Shown here one piece after another: positions 54,901-63,449 of a DNA stretch of 64,000 nt. Both the position numbers and the translations under genes were made by a program. Position 1 is the stretch's first letter; each line of letters starts with the position of its first letter. The notes under the pieces are model-generated. The model did not search any database and was not told the origin of the DNA. It saw nothing but the letters and a program-made list of their open reading frames with translations. Origin of the DNA: Kribbella antibiotica (GTDB lineage Bacteria; Actinomycetota; Actinomycetes; Propionibacteriales; Kribbellaceae); NCBI RefSeq assembly GCF_004349055.1, contig NZ_SMKX01000011.1:1-64000 (forward strand). Reading direction: 5' to 3'.

Positions 54901-55903
54901 CGCCGTTCGTGACCTGGCCGGCACCAAGCTCGAGTTCCGGATCGGCGACCCGATCGACTCGTTCCTCGACCGCAAGGCCGCTGTTCTGGTGCCGGACGGC
55001 AGCCCCGGCCGGGGCATCCTGGCCAGCAGGCATCAGTTCCTGACCGCCAAGCCGCACCTGAGCACCGACAGCGGTGAGCGGATGACCGACGGCGTCGGAA
55101 AGCTCATCGAGCGGATCGCCGCGAACTGGAACGGTGATTCGGCGCCCCGGATCCTGCTGCTGCCGGGCGAGGTGCCGTTCGAGAACCTGGACGGCCAGAG
55201 CAGCCAGGAGACCGGCCTGGCCGTCGCAGTGGCTGAACGCGACCTCTCGCCGGTCCGGCTCGACTTCACGACGGATCCGTGTTTGATCGTCCTCGGGGAT
55301 ACCGCATCCGGGAAGAGCTCCTTCCTCCGCACCGTGATCCGCCGGATCGAACAGGTCCATACACCCGCCGACGCCCGGCTGCTCGTCATCGACCATCGCC
55401 GAAGCCTGCTCGGCGCTGTCAACGAGTCCTACCTGCTCGGCTACGGGACGAACCTGCAGAGCACGCAAAGCCTCGTCGTCCAGATCTGCGAAGCGCTGAC
55501 CGAACGCCTGCCTGGCCCCGATGTGACCCCTGAGCAACTGCGCGAGAAGTCCTGGTGGTCGGGACCGGACGTCTACATCTTGATCGACGACTACGACCTG
55601 GTCGCCACAACCCAGGACCATCCGCTGATGCCGCTGTTGCCGTTCATCGCGCAGGCAGGCGACATCGGCCTCCATGTCATAGCGGCCCGACGGACCGGTG
55701 GCGCGATGCGCGGTCTGTTCGAGCCGCTCCTGGCCCGGCTGCGCGATATCGCGTCGCCCGGTCTGCTGCTGTCCGGTAACCGCGACGAGGGCGTTCTCCT
55801 CGGCGGGCTCCGGCCCCAGCAGCTACCCCCTGGCCGCGGCCAGCTGATCAGCCGGCAGGGCTCGGTCCGCCTTGTGCAATTGACTCTGCCACCGCAGACC
55901 TGA
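51944..55903 (+). CDS. eccC: Type VII secretion ATPase EccC
   Basis: The motor of the ESX machine, 1319 residues, with the EccCa and EccCb parts in one chain. Two membrane spans lie near the N-terminus (about 40-60 and 68-88). Three FtsK/SpoIIIE ATPase modules follow, with Walker A lysines at about 484 (GATGSGKS), 840 (GAPHSGKS) and 1124 (GDTASGKS). All three loops look intact. ATG 51944 has AGGAGAGG at good distance; earlier in-frame starts run into the divergent promoter region. It binds substrate signals and drives export. Confidence 0.96.
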   Translation: MSTMLVRRPDRQPAPTMPAGELLLSAPPEVPEPGGRQWAQALMVLPMIAMMGAMMLMFSGSVGGGLRYAIYGLFGVAMIGMIVGGLFMRSGGGKAEMGHARRTYLRELAQQRTRLTRAVDQQRETMEYLHPSPETLWTLVAGHRLWERRRDHEDFGITRIGVGPQAPAMDIVAPDTQPLERLEPLSAMALRRFVATYAAVNDLPIAMAITGFAKLHLTGARERTDSLARAMLCQLATAHAPDNLRIAVVAGAAETATWDWVKWLPHALHPDQTDALGPVRMIAPSISAVEAILDDLLAGRPRFDLESEYVGNGPHLVVVVVGGETQGSDHLLADRGLEGVTVIDLVTQPPRSLDASAVVLDVAGDGALTSETIDGVTPLGKADTLSVMAAEGLARQLAPLRLTAGAQSDQPLTADLGLGELLELGDPYEFDPADTWIARPSRDKLRIRYGLRADGMPIELDLKESAQEGMGPHGLLIGATGSGKSELLRTLVLGLAITHPPRSLNFALIDYKGGATFATLDKLPHTSAVITNLADELDLVDRMTDAINGELIRRQELLRDAGNFASLRDYEKARMAGAPLAEVPTLLVVCDEFSELLSDRPDFIDMFVQIGRVGRSLGVHLLLASQRLDEGRLRGLEAHLSFKIGLRTFSDMDSRAVLGVNDAFLLPRAPGHGYLRIGTEPLDRFRSAYVSGVHRRAVHGDSALVVDDSLVLYEYTSGYVAPTIEPEAADDRPEDDPFDQSVGETLLDILVERMQGRGDTAHQIWLPPLDESPGLDEVLGAPRVDGERGLTAGDPQLAGSLCAVAGYVDRPLEQRRDPLLLDLSAGGGHLALCGAPHSGKSTALASIVMSLALTHTPAEIQFYCLDFGGGVLGSLRDLPHVGGVSGRQDTNSVRRTVSEAANLIAHREREFAALGIDSMDTYRARRRAGTVPPSPYGDVFLVIDGWGTIRNDFDDLEVMLADIATRGLAYGVHLMVSAARWFEIRTAVRDLAGTKLEFRIGDPIDSFLDRKAAVLVPDGSPGRGILASRHQFLTAKPHLSTDSGERMTDGVGKLIERIAANWNGDSAPRILLLPGEVPFENLDGQSSQETGLAVAVAERDLSPVRLDFTTDPCLIVLGDTASGKSSFLRTVIRRIEQVHTPADARLLVIDHRRSLLGAVNESYLLGYGTNLQSTQSLVVQICEALTERLPGPDVTPEQLREKSWWSGPDVYILIDDYDLVATTQDHPLMPLLPFIAQAGDIGLHVIAARRTGGAMRGLFEPLLARLRDIASPGLLLSGNRDEGVLLGGLRPQQLPPGRGQLISRQGSVRLVQLTLPPQT

Positions 55904-55949
55904 CTGCCGGCCCCCGTACGAAAACACAGCACACGAAAGGAGAAAGACC

Positions 55950-56309
55950 ATGAGAGAGAAGCCAGATCCAAACCCACATCCCGGCACCGGGCAGCCCGAC
56001 CTCGGGATGGCGGACATCGGAGGTTTCACCAAAGCTGCCCAAGGCTACGTCACGGCATCCGACCAGCTCCAAAATGCGGCGGACGGCCTGACCGCCGTCG
56101 CCGGCGCGGGGGCCGTCGGCAACTTGAGCAGCACCGGCAAGCTCGTCGAGCTCATCAACTCCGCGCACAACCAGGCTGCGGCGGAGATCAGCAGGATGGC
56201 ACAAGGTGCCGAGACCTGGGCGACGGTCAACCAGCAACTCTTCACCGTGGCCGAACACACCCTGACCTTTTCGGCCGACACCCTCAATGCCATCAGAGGA
56301 GGCAAATAA
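55950..56309 (+). CDS. Small helical ESX-linked protein
   Basis: A 119-residue protein with a polar N-terminal tail (PDPNPHPGTGQP), then two long helices separated near SSTGKL. It lacks a W-x-G motif and resembles the small partners of EspB/PPE-type substrates. It has a strong ribosome site (AAGGAG) and overlaps the next gene by TAATG. Its neighbour is its likely dimer partner. Confidence 0.75.
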   Translation: MREKPDPNPHPGTGQPDLGMADIGGFTKAAQGYVTASDQLQNAADGLTAVAGAGAVGNLSSTGKLVELINSAHNQAAAEISRMAQGAETWATVNQQLFTVAEHTLTFSADTLNAIRGGK

Positions 56310-57811
56310 TGGGCGGGATCGCAGGACACGCGCATCCGGTCGGGGACTACGCCAAGCAGGCCGAAGGCGCGACCGACCTCCCCGCGTTGAAGGAGATGGC
56401 CAACTACTTCAAGACGATCCTCGACACCGAGCCCAAGACGATGCAGTACCTCAGGCAGGAAGCAGTCGAGTGGCCACGGGCCGGCGAGCGGATCCAGCAG
56501 GGTGGCGACACCTTTCTGCGAACCGCCCGCGACGTGAAGTCCCTGTGGATCGATGCCCAGGGAACCGCCTATATGGCAGCCGCGACGGTCAGTGCCAACT
56601 CCATCTCCCGCAGCGCTGAGGCCATCACCGGCTCGACTGCCGGTGGTCCATCGGGAGGCGGGAAGACCGATCTTGCCGGTCAGGTCGACGTCCTGTCGAA
56701 CAACCTGGACACGATCCGGACCTCGGTCGCCACGGTGATCACCAGCATCGGCAATGCCATCGGTGCAGAGATGATGAGCGGCGGCGAAGCGGTCACCGGA
56801 GTCAAAATGGATCTGACGCCGCTGCAGGGTGCCCTGAAACAGGTCGGTGCACAAATGGACCTGCTCGCGAACCAGTACCTGGCCTTCGGGCAGCAAGTGG
56901 TCACCATGGCCAATGGAATCAAGTGGGAAGGCGCTGACGACGGTGGCGCCTCAGCGGCCGGCCCGAAGAAAGACCCCAGCAACCGAACGGCTGCACCGAG
57001 TGCCACCGCTCCCCAGAGCGCACCTCCCGGCGGGACCCCACCTGATACCGGTGGCGAAGGGGCCCCGGAGGCCGGTGGCGAAGGAGCTCCGGAAGGCGGC
57101 GCCGCCGGCGGGGAGACTCCGGGTGGCGGCGATCCCGGCCTGTCCGGAATGCCGCCCATCGATACCCCGCAGGTGCCAGGAATCTCAAACCTGCCGCCAA
57201 GCACGATCCCGAAGCCACATGTCACCCCGATCACTCCGATTCCACCGCTCGGGGCGTTCCAGAAGAGCCCAGTTGGTGGCGGTAAGGGCGGTGGTGGGCT
57301 TGGTCTCGGCGGGCTGGGCGGTGCCAAGGCGGGCGGCGGGCTTGGTGGCGCCAAGGTCGGCGGGCTGAAGGGGATCGACAGCCTGCCGGTGGCGGCCAAG
57401 GGCATCGGGGAGGGTTCGGCGGGTGTCACCACTGGCCGGGCTCCGACGCTCAACGGGCAGACGTCCGCCGGCGGAAGCGCCGGCGGAGCTGCGGGTGGCG
57501 GATCGCCGATGATGCCGCCGATGTCCGGGGCCGGTGCTGGTGGCGGTGGAGGCGGCGGGAAACCCGGCAACGGGTCGACCAAGCCGAACGGCCGGCAGCG
57601 GCAGCGGGCCGGTGGCCCGACACCGGGGGTACCGGATCGCCTGCGGGGCAAGGCCGGACAGCGAGGTGGGCCGGCGCCGGCTGTGGTTGGCAAGAGGCGC
57701 CGTACGGAGGCGGCGGCGCAGATCCTCGATGAGGAGCTGTGGGCTGTGGAGAACGGGACGATCGAGGCTCCGGCTGCGGAACCGCAGCGGGTGTACCGGC
57801 CGGCCAACTGA
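56309..57811 (+). CDS. EspB/PPE-like type VII secretion substrate
   Basis: A 500-residue protein. The N-terminal helical domain (to about 210) contains YLRQEAVEW, a Y-x-x-x-E signal, and W-I-D-A-Q-G, a relaxed W-x-G. A Gly/Pro/Ala-rich region (about 220-440) follows, with repeated GGEGAPE and GGAKxGG, and the end is basic. This pattern fits EspB or PPE-type secreted proteins. It is coupled to the small helical gene upstream. Confidence 0.8.
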   Translation: MGGIAGHAHPVGDYAKQAEGATDLPALKEMANYFKTILDTEPKTMQYLRQEAVEWPRAGERIQQGGDTFLRTARDVKSLWIDAQGTAYMAAATVSANSISRSAEAITGSTAGGPSGGGKTDLAGQVDVLSNNLDTIRTSVATVITSIGNAIGAEMMSGGEAVTGVKMDLTPLQGALKQVGAQMDLLANQYLAFGQQVVTMANGIKWEGADDGGASAAGPKKDPSNRTAAPSATAPQSAPPGGTPPDTGGEGAPEAGGEGAPEGGAAGGETPGGGDPGLSGMPPIDTPQVPGISNLPPSTIPKPHVTPITPIPPLGAFQKSPVGGGKGGGGLGLGGLGGAKAGGGLGGAKVGGLKGIDSLPVAAKGIGEGSAGVTTGRAPTLNGQTSAGGSAGGAAGGGSPMMPPMSGAGAGGGGGGGKPGNGSTKPNGRQRQRAGGPTPGVPDRLRGKAGQRGGPAPAVVGKRRRTEAAAQILDEELWAVENGTIEAPAAEPQRVYRPAN

Positions 57812-57828
57812 CGGCAACACCGACGAAG

Positions 57829-57858
57829 AATGCCCCCGGCCGATCGGCCGGGGGCATT
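57829..57858. terminator. 30-base perfect palindrome, bidirectional terminator
   Basis: The arms 57829-57843 and 57844-57858 are perfect complements with no spacer (AATGCCCCCGGCCGA and its complement). In RNA they would fold as an 11-13 base stem with a tight CGATCG-type loop. It lies in the 61-base gap between two convergent genes, so it ends both transcripts. Confidence 0.88.
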
Positions 57859-57872
57859 TGTTGTGGGGTGGG

Positions 57873-59300
57873 TCAGATGGTCGGTCGGAGGGCGCGGACA
57901 GGATCAAGGCCGGGGCCCTGAGGGATGCGGGCGACCAGCCCGGCTGGGAAGCGAACGGGCTGCGTGGTGTCGTAGCCGAACAGCTTGAGCAGGTCCGGGT
58001 CGATCAGCGGGTAGGCGCGACCGACGTCGGTGACGACGACGAGGGTGCCTGCGGGAGTGCGGGTGGACGGCATCACCTCGGCGACGGCAGCCGTGCCGGG
58101 CGGGACGACGACGCGGTCAGCGAGGGCAGTGCCCTCGGGGCCGCGTTTGGGGGTGATCATGGCCGGGTCGCGGGGTGGGAGCTGGGCGTCCACGAGAATG
58201 GTCGGTACGGCGCTCCCGGGAGCGTAGACAGCACAGACCGTGCTGTCGTTGCCGGGTTTGGCGAAGTCGGGGCGGCTCTGCGGGAGCCGGCCGTCGGTGC
58301 CCGCAGTCATCGGATCGGCCGGAGGCTGGACGCGACCCAGCGAGGTCGGGTTGAGTTCGCGGACGGTCGGAGCCTTGCCGCCGTACGCCGCCTTCATCGG
58401 GGTGTAGGCGAGCTGGATGGCGGCCTGGAGCTCGGACATCATCACCAGGCGGTCGGCGATCGCGACGTAGTACTGCCGGGATCCGCTCATGCTGCGGACC
58501 ATGAAGACCTCGCCGATCCTGGACTTGCGACCCGGAACAGCGGACGACGGCTTGCCGAGGCCGGCCAGCCGGAGCGGAGTGAGCGGCTGACCTTCCGGGA
58601 GACCGTTCACGAACGCCTGGCCGACGTGGACCGACGTCTCCGCGCCGAGCGTCAGACCGGCCTGGACGGCAATGGTCTTGTCGACCTGGTATCGGAAGCC
58701 GTTGGCGATCAAGTACTTGTCCCTGGTGCCGATGACATCGACCAGCAGAGCACCGGTGGCCAGCGGCTTCGCGGCGAGTGGCTGGGAGCCGACGAGCAGG
58801 ACCGACTCGCTGGTGGGTTCGCCCGTCTGGTCCAGCATCGGTTGCGAGCACAGGGTCCAGGCGCCGACCAGGAGTTGTTTCGCTGCGGGAAGCGCATCCG
58901 GGGCATCCAGGATGCCGATCCGGGGGCCGCGGGGTGCGCCTTGCAGGGAGCGTTGGGAGACCCGGCGGGCCTCGGCTTTCTTGCCTAGGGCAAGGACTGC
59001 GGAGGCGTAGTTCGCGACCGGGTGCAGGCGACCGCTCAGAAAGACGTAGCGGGTGCCGGTCTCCTTCTCGACGATGACGGCGTCGCCGGCCTGCCAGGCC
59101 TTGTTGCCGCCGGGGACGACCAGGCCGTAGACGGCAACGACGGCCAGCGCGATCAGCGCGATGACCAGGCCGCCGATCGCGGCGAGGAACGGGCGCCGGA
59201 ACGGCGGTTGTTCGGGGTCGGTTTCGCCGGTGACCAGGGCGGACACCATCCGCTGGCCGAGGAACTGGTGGGAGTGCAGTTGGTCCTTGCGGGTTGCCAT
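57873..59300 (-). CDS. eccB: Type VII secretion protein EccB
   Basis: A 475-residue ESX core component. It begins with the highly typical MATRKDQLHSHQFLGQRMVSAL, has one membrane span at about residues 40-62 and a large outer domain with the repeat-like segments of EccB. EccB sits in the membrane complex with EccC, D and E. A GTG at 59309 is an alternative start nine bases upstream, but the family start MATR is conserved. It follows eccD with a 1-base gap. Confidence 0.94.
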   Translation of the reverse strand: MATRKDQLHSHQFLGQRMVSALVTGETDPEQPPFRRPFLAAIGGLVIALIALAVVAVYGLVVPGGNKAWQAGDAVIVEKETGTRYVFLSGRLHPVANYASAVLALGKKAEARRVSQRSLQGAPRGPRIGILDAPDALPAAKQLLVGAWTLCSQPMLDQTGEPTSESVLLVGSQPLAAKPLATGALLVDVIGTRDKYLIANGFRYQVDKTIAVQAGLTLGAETSVHVGQAFVNGLPEGQPLTPLRLAGLGKPSSAVPGRKSRIGEVFMVRSMSGSRQYYVAIADRLVMMSELQAAIQLAYTPMKAAYGGKAPTVRELNPTSLGRVQPPADPMTAGTDGRLPQSRPDFAKPGNDSTVCAVYAPGSAVPTILVDAQLPPRDPAMITPKRGPEGTALADRVVVPPGTAAVAEVMPSTRTPAGTLVVVTDVGRAYPLIDPDLLKLFGYDTTQPVRFPAGLVARIPQGPGLDPVRALRPTI

Positions 59301-59301
59301 C

Positions 59302-60672
59302 TCAGCCACCCCATCCGCGCAGTACGCCGTACAGGCCGAGGATGCCGCACGCCACCGGGACCAGGGTGAGCATGATGACGATCTCGAGCAGCTCGGCCGC
59401 CCGGCTCAGGTAGGGGTTTGGTGGTCGGCGGGCGTAGCGGAGGCCGAGGACGACCGAGCCGCAGGCGAGCAGCAGAGTCACCGGGATGACGGTCGGCACG
59501 GGGTCGGCGAGGCCGGCGCCCAGGCAGCCGATGAGAAGGGCGACGACGGCGGCCAGACCAGCGGCCAGCCAGGTCAGGCGCTGCTTGACGATCGGGTACA
59601 ACCGGGCGCGGATCAGGCAGGCGGCGGCGATGAGCATCGTGGCGATGGTGGCCGAGCGTCCGCCTGCAGCGACGAGGAGAATCTCGCAGATGACGAGCAC
59701 GACCCCGGTGGCGGTGAGGATGCCGGTGAGGAGATCATCGGCGCGGACCACGGCGCCGTACACATGGGTGCGTGGTGGTTGTGGATCGTCGCGGACCAGG
59801 TCGGCGGTGGTGCGCGGCAGGATCGGCATCGGGACCCGGCCGAGCCGGATCGCCAGCGATCCGAACAACGGCGAGATGGCAACGAGTGCCACGGCGGTGA
59901 TGGCCGCGACATCAGCGCCGTCCAAGGACTCCGCCGTACCGGTCCAGCCGCTGAGGATGCCGATGACGCCGAGGGCTGCTCCGGTGGCGAACAGGGCGGC
60001 GCCGTCGACGACACCGACCAGGCAGCAAGCGCCCGCAAGCAGGAGGGCGGCCGATCCGGCGAGGATTTGTGGAGCGCCGAGTGTTGGCCAGGACTCTTCG
60101 CCTGCGAACAGCAAGGCGCCGCCGATGAATGCCGTAGGCAACGACAGGCCGCCGACCACCACGCCGGCTCCGGAGTCGCCGGCTACTCGGGCCAGCAGGA
60201 CACCGATTGCCGCCAGCAACGATGCCAGCAGCAACATCCGGACCGCGGGCCCGGACCAGGGTGATCCGGTACGCAGAATCGTGAAGCAGGCCGTGAGAAT
60301 CGCGACTGTCGCGCCGGTCAGTCCGGCTGCGCGGGTGTACCAGGGACCCCAGGCGGCACCGAGTCGACGGGAGCCCGAGGCGACGGCGTCGACGAGGTCG
60401 TCGTACTCGAGCTCGGGCCAGTCGGTCTCCCGCGGCACCAGGTAGAGGATCTCGCCGTCCCGGACCCGGTGCGCGCCGACGGTCCGGCCCAGGCCGAGCT
60501 CGGTGCCGTCGATGCGGCGCAGTGTCCAGCCGCCTTCGTCGGCGAGGTCCTCGCCTGCTCGGGTGAGCAGGCCGGGAAGGACCTCGGCCACCGTCGCCTG
60601 TTCCGGTAGGGCCAGATCGAGCCGGCGTTCCGGGGTATCGATCGTGACCCGGACCAGTCCGGTGATGTTCAT
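59302..60672 (-). CDS. eccD: Type VII secretion integral membrane protein EccD
   Basis: A 456-residue ESX channel component. The N-terminal domain (about 1-90) is ubiquitin-like (LVRVTIDTPERRLDLALP, then GWTLRRIDGTEL). From about residue 120 there are around eleven membrane spans. ATG 60672 gives the usual start. It is transcribed ahead of eccB. EccE was not found in the window; it may lie beyond the right edge. Confidence 0.93.
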   Translation of the reverse strand: MNITGLVRVTIDTPERRLDLALPEQATVAEVLPGLLTRAGEDLADEGGWTLRRIDGTELGLGRTVGAHRVRDGEILYLVPRETDWPELEYDDLVDAVASGSRRLGAAWGPWYTRAAGLTGATVAILTACFTILRTGSPWSGPAVRMLLLASLLAAIGVLLARVAGDSGAGVVVGGLSLPTAFIGGALLFAGEESWPTLGAPQILAGSAALLLAGACCLVGVVDGAALFATGAALGVIGILSGWTGTAESLDGADVAAITAVALVAISPLFGSLAIRLGRVPMPILPRTTADLVRDDPQPPRTHVYGAVVRADDLLTGILTATGVVLVICEILLVAAGGRSATIATMLIAAACLIRARLYPIVKQRLTWLAAGLAAVVALLIGCLGAGLADPVPTVIPVTLLLACGSVVLGLRYARRPPNPYLSRAAELLEIVIMLTLVPVACGILGLYGVLRGWGG

Positions 60673-60830
60673 CGGCGTTCTCCCAATCCTTGCGCCGTTC
60701 TCGGCCACTGGCCCCAGTGTTGGCGGCCGGGGTCGCTCGCCGTGGCGCGCGGCAGCTTCATGCCGTCCCCGACATCGCAGGGCCGGCGGTTCCTACCGTG
60801 AAGATCGACGCGATGACGAGGAGGTCTGTG

Positions 60831-61451
60831 GTGCCGTACGAAGCGCTGGTTCTGCCGGTCGGACATGATGTCGGCGCCCGCTCGGTGTCGCCGTCCGGCC
60901 GGCTGCACCAGGTCCGGGTGGGCAGCGAGGTAATGGATCTGACCGACCCGGAGTACGTCGTCTGGGCGCTCGCGCACGGGATCGCCGCTGACGACCGGCC
61001 GATGCGCAGAACGCTGGCGGAGCGGACCGCGTCGTACGGGCTGGATCGGCGGGACTCCGGAATGACCATTGACCGTTTCCTCGATGACGGTCTGCTGATC
61101 GAGGTTGGGGCCGAACCGAACAGCGCGATCGAGTTCGCGCGGCACCACCAGTTGATTCCGCTCGCGTTCGGGCTCGGTCCGGATCCGGACCATCCTGGCC
61201 TGTTGCTGGTCGGCGCCCTCGGGCAACCGTTGGCTCAGCTGTCCGCGCCGATGTACGACCTGTGGACCTGGGCGCATCTCAGTCCCAACCTCTGGCAGGG
61301 CTGCGAAGAGGCTGTTGCGGTCGCGCAGCGGCAAGGGGTGACGAACCCGGGTGAGCTCGACCCTGAACTCGTGCTCGGCGGCGTCGTCGCGGCATTGCAC
61401 GACCTGCTCCGGGTCCGCGCCGCGTATCTGGACCGGCGGGCGGCCCGATGA
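60831..61451 (+). CDS. ESX-linked protein of unknown family, paralog A
   Basis: A 206-residue protein without signal peptide or membrane span. It shares with the next gene the N-terminal LPVGHDVG..., the segment YVVWALAHGI, the YDLWTWAHLSPNLWQGC stretch and the C-terminal LGGVVAALHDLLR...YLD. The two are thus tandem paralogs. GTG 60831 has an ideal GAGGAGG six bases away; ATG 60813 is an alternative. The two genes overlap by 4 bases. The function is unknown; its place beside eccD and a kinase-like protein suggests a role in the ESX system. Confidence 0.72.
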   Translation: MPYEALVLPVGHDVGARSVSPSGRLHQVRVGSEVMDLTDPEYVVWALAHGIAADDRPMRRTLAERTASYGLDRRDSGMTIDRFLDDGLLIEVGAEPNSAIEFARHHQLIPLAFGLGPDPDHPGLLLVGALGQPLAQLSAPMYDLWTWAHLSPNLWQGCEEAVAVAQRQGVTNPGELDPELVLGGVVAALHDLLRVRAAYLDRRAAR

Positions 61452-62047
61452 GCGCCGTCATGTTCCCGGTCGGTCACTACAACGGGGTACTCCCCTCGGC
61501 GATCGGCGCTCCCAACCACGTCGTACGGGTCGGTATGGCGCACCACCGCCTGACCGCGGCTGAGTTCACGGCCTGGATGCTGGCCCACGGCCTTGGCGAC
61601 GCGGCCGGCGAACCTTGGACGTCGCGGCAGATCGTCAGACAGGGCAACGAACTCGGCCTCGATGACATCGCCGAGGACCTGACCGAGCTGGCCGGACGCG
61701 GACTCGTCGTACCGATCGACGCCGCCGACCCGGACATCGCCGATCTGGCCGGCTCATACCAGCTGCACGGCCTGATGATCGGTCTCGGCGATACCGCCGA
61801 AAGGCCGGGGCACCACCGGATCGGGCTCCCCGAGACCGGCACTGTCGCCGTCCTGGACCCGGACAGCTACGAGCTCTGGCGCTGGGCCAGGACCACGCCG
61901 AGCCTCTGGGCGAGCTGTACCCTCCGCGCTGCACTGACCTCGACCACAGACCGGGTCGACGACCCGATCACCGCGGTCGGCGGGGTGCTTCGCGACGTCC
62001 GGAATCTGGTCGCACAGGGGTGCGGCTATCTCGATGTGGTGCGCTGA
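61448..62047 (+). CDS. ESX-linked protein of unknown family, paralog B
   Basis: A 199-residue protein similar to the upstream gene: FPVGHYNG at the start, FTAWMLAHGLGD, YELWRWARTTPSLWASC and VGGVLRDVRNLV...YLDVV. It is coupled to its paralog by an ATGA overlap and followed 12 bases later by the kinase-like gene. There is no known catalytic motif. The helical helix-turn region near residues 55-85 could be a winged-helix-like domain, but this is weak. The pair may act as a heterodimer. Confidence 0.72.
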   Translation: MSAVMFPVGHYNGVLPSAIGAPNHVVRVGMAHHRLTAAEFTAWMLAHGLGDAAGEPWTSRQIVRQGNELGLDDIAEDLTELAGRGLVVPIDAADPDIADLAGSYQLHGLMIGLGDTAERPGHHRIGLPETGTVAVLDPDSYELWRWARTTPSLWASCTLRAALTSTTDRVDDPITAVGGVLRDVRNLVAQGCGYLDVVR

Positions 62048-62059
62048 AGGGATGCGAGG

Positions 62060-63400
62060 ATGACTCTGATGGCTGAGATCGCTCCCGAATCGTTGATTCC
62101 GCGTGCCACCGGGCCGGTGGCACGGATCTATCTGATTCCGCCGCGGGACGACAGCCCGACCGCCGTGCTGAAGGTGTACCCGCAGCCGCTGGATCGGCGG
62201 ACTTTCAATGCGGTGGAGGTTGAGCAGGCGAAGTTGGCTGGGTTGCGGGTGGCCGGGTCGATGTTGCTGGCTGATGGGGTTGAGGAACTGCCGGATGGGC
62301 GGACCGGCGTGCGGATGGAGTTCTGTCCGCAGTCGCTGGTGGAGCTGGCCGGCGGGCGTGGGCTGCCGATCGGGGATGTCGTCGTCCTGGGGCAGATCCT
62401 GGGGTCTGTGCTGGCCGAGGCTCATGAGAGCGCGCTGGTGCATGGTGGGGTGACGCCTAGCAATGTGCTGGAGCGGCCGAACGGGCAGCCGGTGCTGGCG
62501 GATTTCGGGCTGGCGCTGCGGTTGCGGTTCCCGCGGGACCTGACTGCGGCGGCGGCATACACGGCTCCTGAGGTGTTGCGCGACGGCGAACTGTCGGAGG
62601 AAGCGGACGTCTACGGGTTGGGCGCTGTGTTGTATCTGGCGCTGACCGGGCAGTCGCCGTTTCCGGGGCGGACTGGTGAGACGCCGGACGACGTTGTACT
62701 GCGGGTGTTGCGGGAGCCGGCGCCGGAGGTGTCGGGGCGGGATGTGCCGCCGGCGTTGACGGCGTTGTTGCGGCGGATGCTGGCGAAGGATCCCGGGACT
62801 CGGCCGGATGCGGCTGCGGTGGTTCGGGAGTTCGAGACTTTGCTGCACGGTACGACGGATGCTGCGAACGAGCTGGATTTCGACGACTTCCGCGATGAGC
62901 TGGCGGCGGGTCGAAGCGTGCCGGTGGCAACGGCTTCCGCGAGCGCGAAGGCGAAACCGAAGGCGGGGCAGCGGAAATGGCCGCGCAAGGAATTGCTGTT
63001 CGGGATCGCGGCTGCCGTTGCGCTGGTGGTCGTCGTACCGATCGTGCTGCGACCGGGCAACGAAAATCCGGTGCCGAGGCAACCAACTGTTCCGGTGCTG
63101 CCGCAGGCAACGCCGGCGCCGCAGGCGACCGATGCGCCGTTGATCCAGTTGGAGCCGCCGCAGGACAAGGGGACGACGGTGGTGTTGAAGTGGTCGTTCT
63201 CGAAGCCGTTGACGTACGCCGTTTTCGTGGCCGAGCAGGGTGGGAAGGCACCGCGCTCGACGTATCGCGGGAGCGGGACGACGCTGACTGTTCAGGTCAG
63301 TCCGGGGCTGAAGTACTGCTTCGAGGTCCAGGGGACCGACGGGCGCGAGGTCTTCTACAGCACGCCGCGGAGTATCCGGGGCGCCACGTGCAAGAGCTAG
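62060..63400 (+). CDS. Membrane Ser/Thr kinase-like protein, predicted pseudokinase
   Basis: A 446-residue protein. The N-terminal kinase-like domain keeps Lys38 (VLKVY), the metal Asp of DFG (148-150) and the APEVL segment. However, the catalytic loop reads HGGVTPSN (128-135) in place of HRDxKPxN, so both the catalytic Asp and the Lys are lost. The glycine loop is also poor. I predict little or no kinase activity. A membrane span lies at about 312-332, followed by an extracellular fibronectin III-like domain (about 360-446). It probably senses or scaffolds for the ESX system. Confidence 0.85.
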   Translation: MTLMAEIAPESLIPRATGPVARIYLIPPRDDSPTAVLKVYPQPLDRRTFNAVEVEQAKLAGLRVAGSMLLADGVEELPDGRTGVRMEFCPQSLVELAGGRGLPIGDVVVLGQILGSVLAEAHESALVHGGVTPSNVLERPNGQPVLADFGLALRLRFPRDLTAAAAYTAPEVLRDGELSEEADVYGLGAVLYLALTGQSPFPGRTGETPDDVVLRVLREPAPEVSGRDVPPALTALLRRMLAKDPGTRPDAAAVVREFETLLHGTTDAANELDFDDFRDELAAGRSVPVATASASAKAKPKAGQRKWPRKELLFGIAAAVALVVVVPIVLRPGNENPVPRQPTVPVLPQATPAPQATDAPLIQLEPPQDKGTTVVLKWSFSKPLTYAVFVAEQGGKAPRSTYRGSGTTLTVQVSPGLKYCFEVQGTDGREVFYSTPRSIRGATCKS

Positions 63401-63449
63401 TGGACGCATTCTGGACCGGGTCTGGACCGGGCGTGCTTACGCTGAGGCC

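Noticed and set aside
62060-63400. Active PknB-type kinase
   Set aside because: The catalytic Asp and Lys of the HRDxK loop are replaced (HGGVT), so I call it a pseudokinase.
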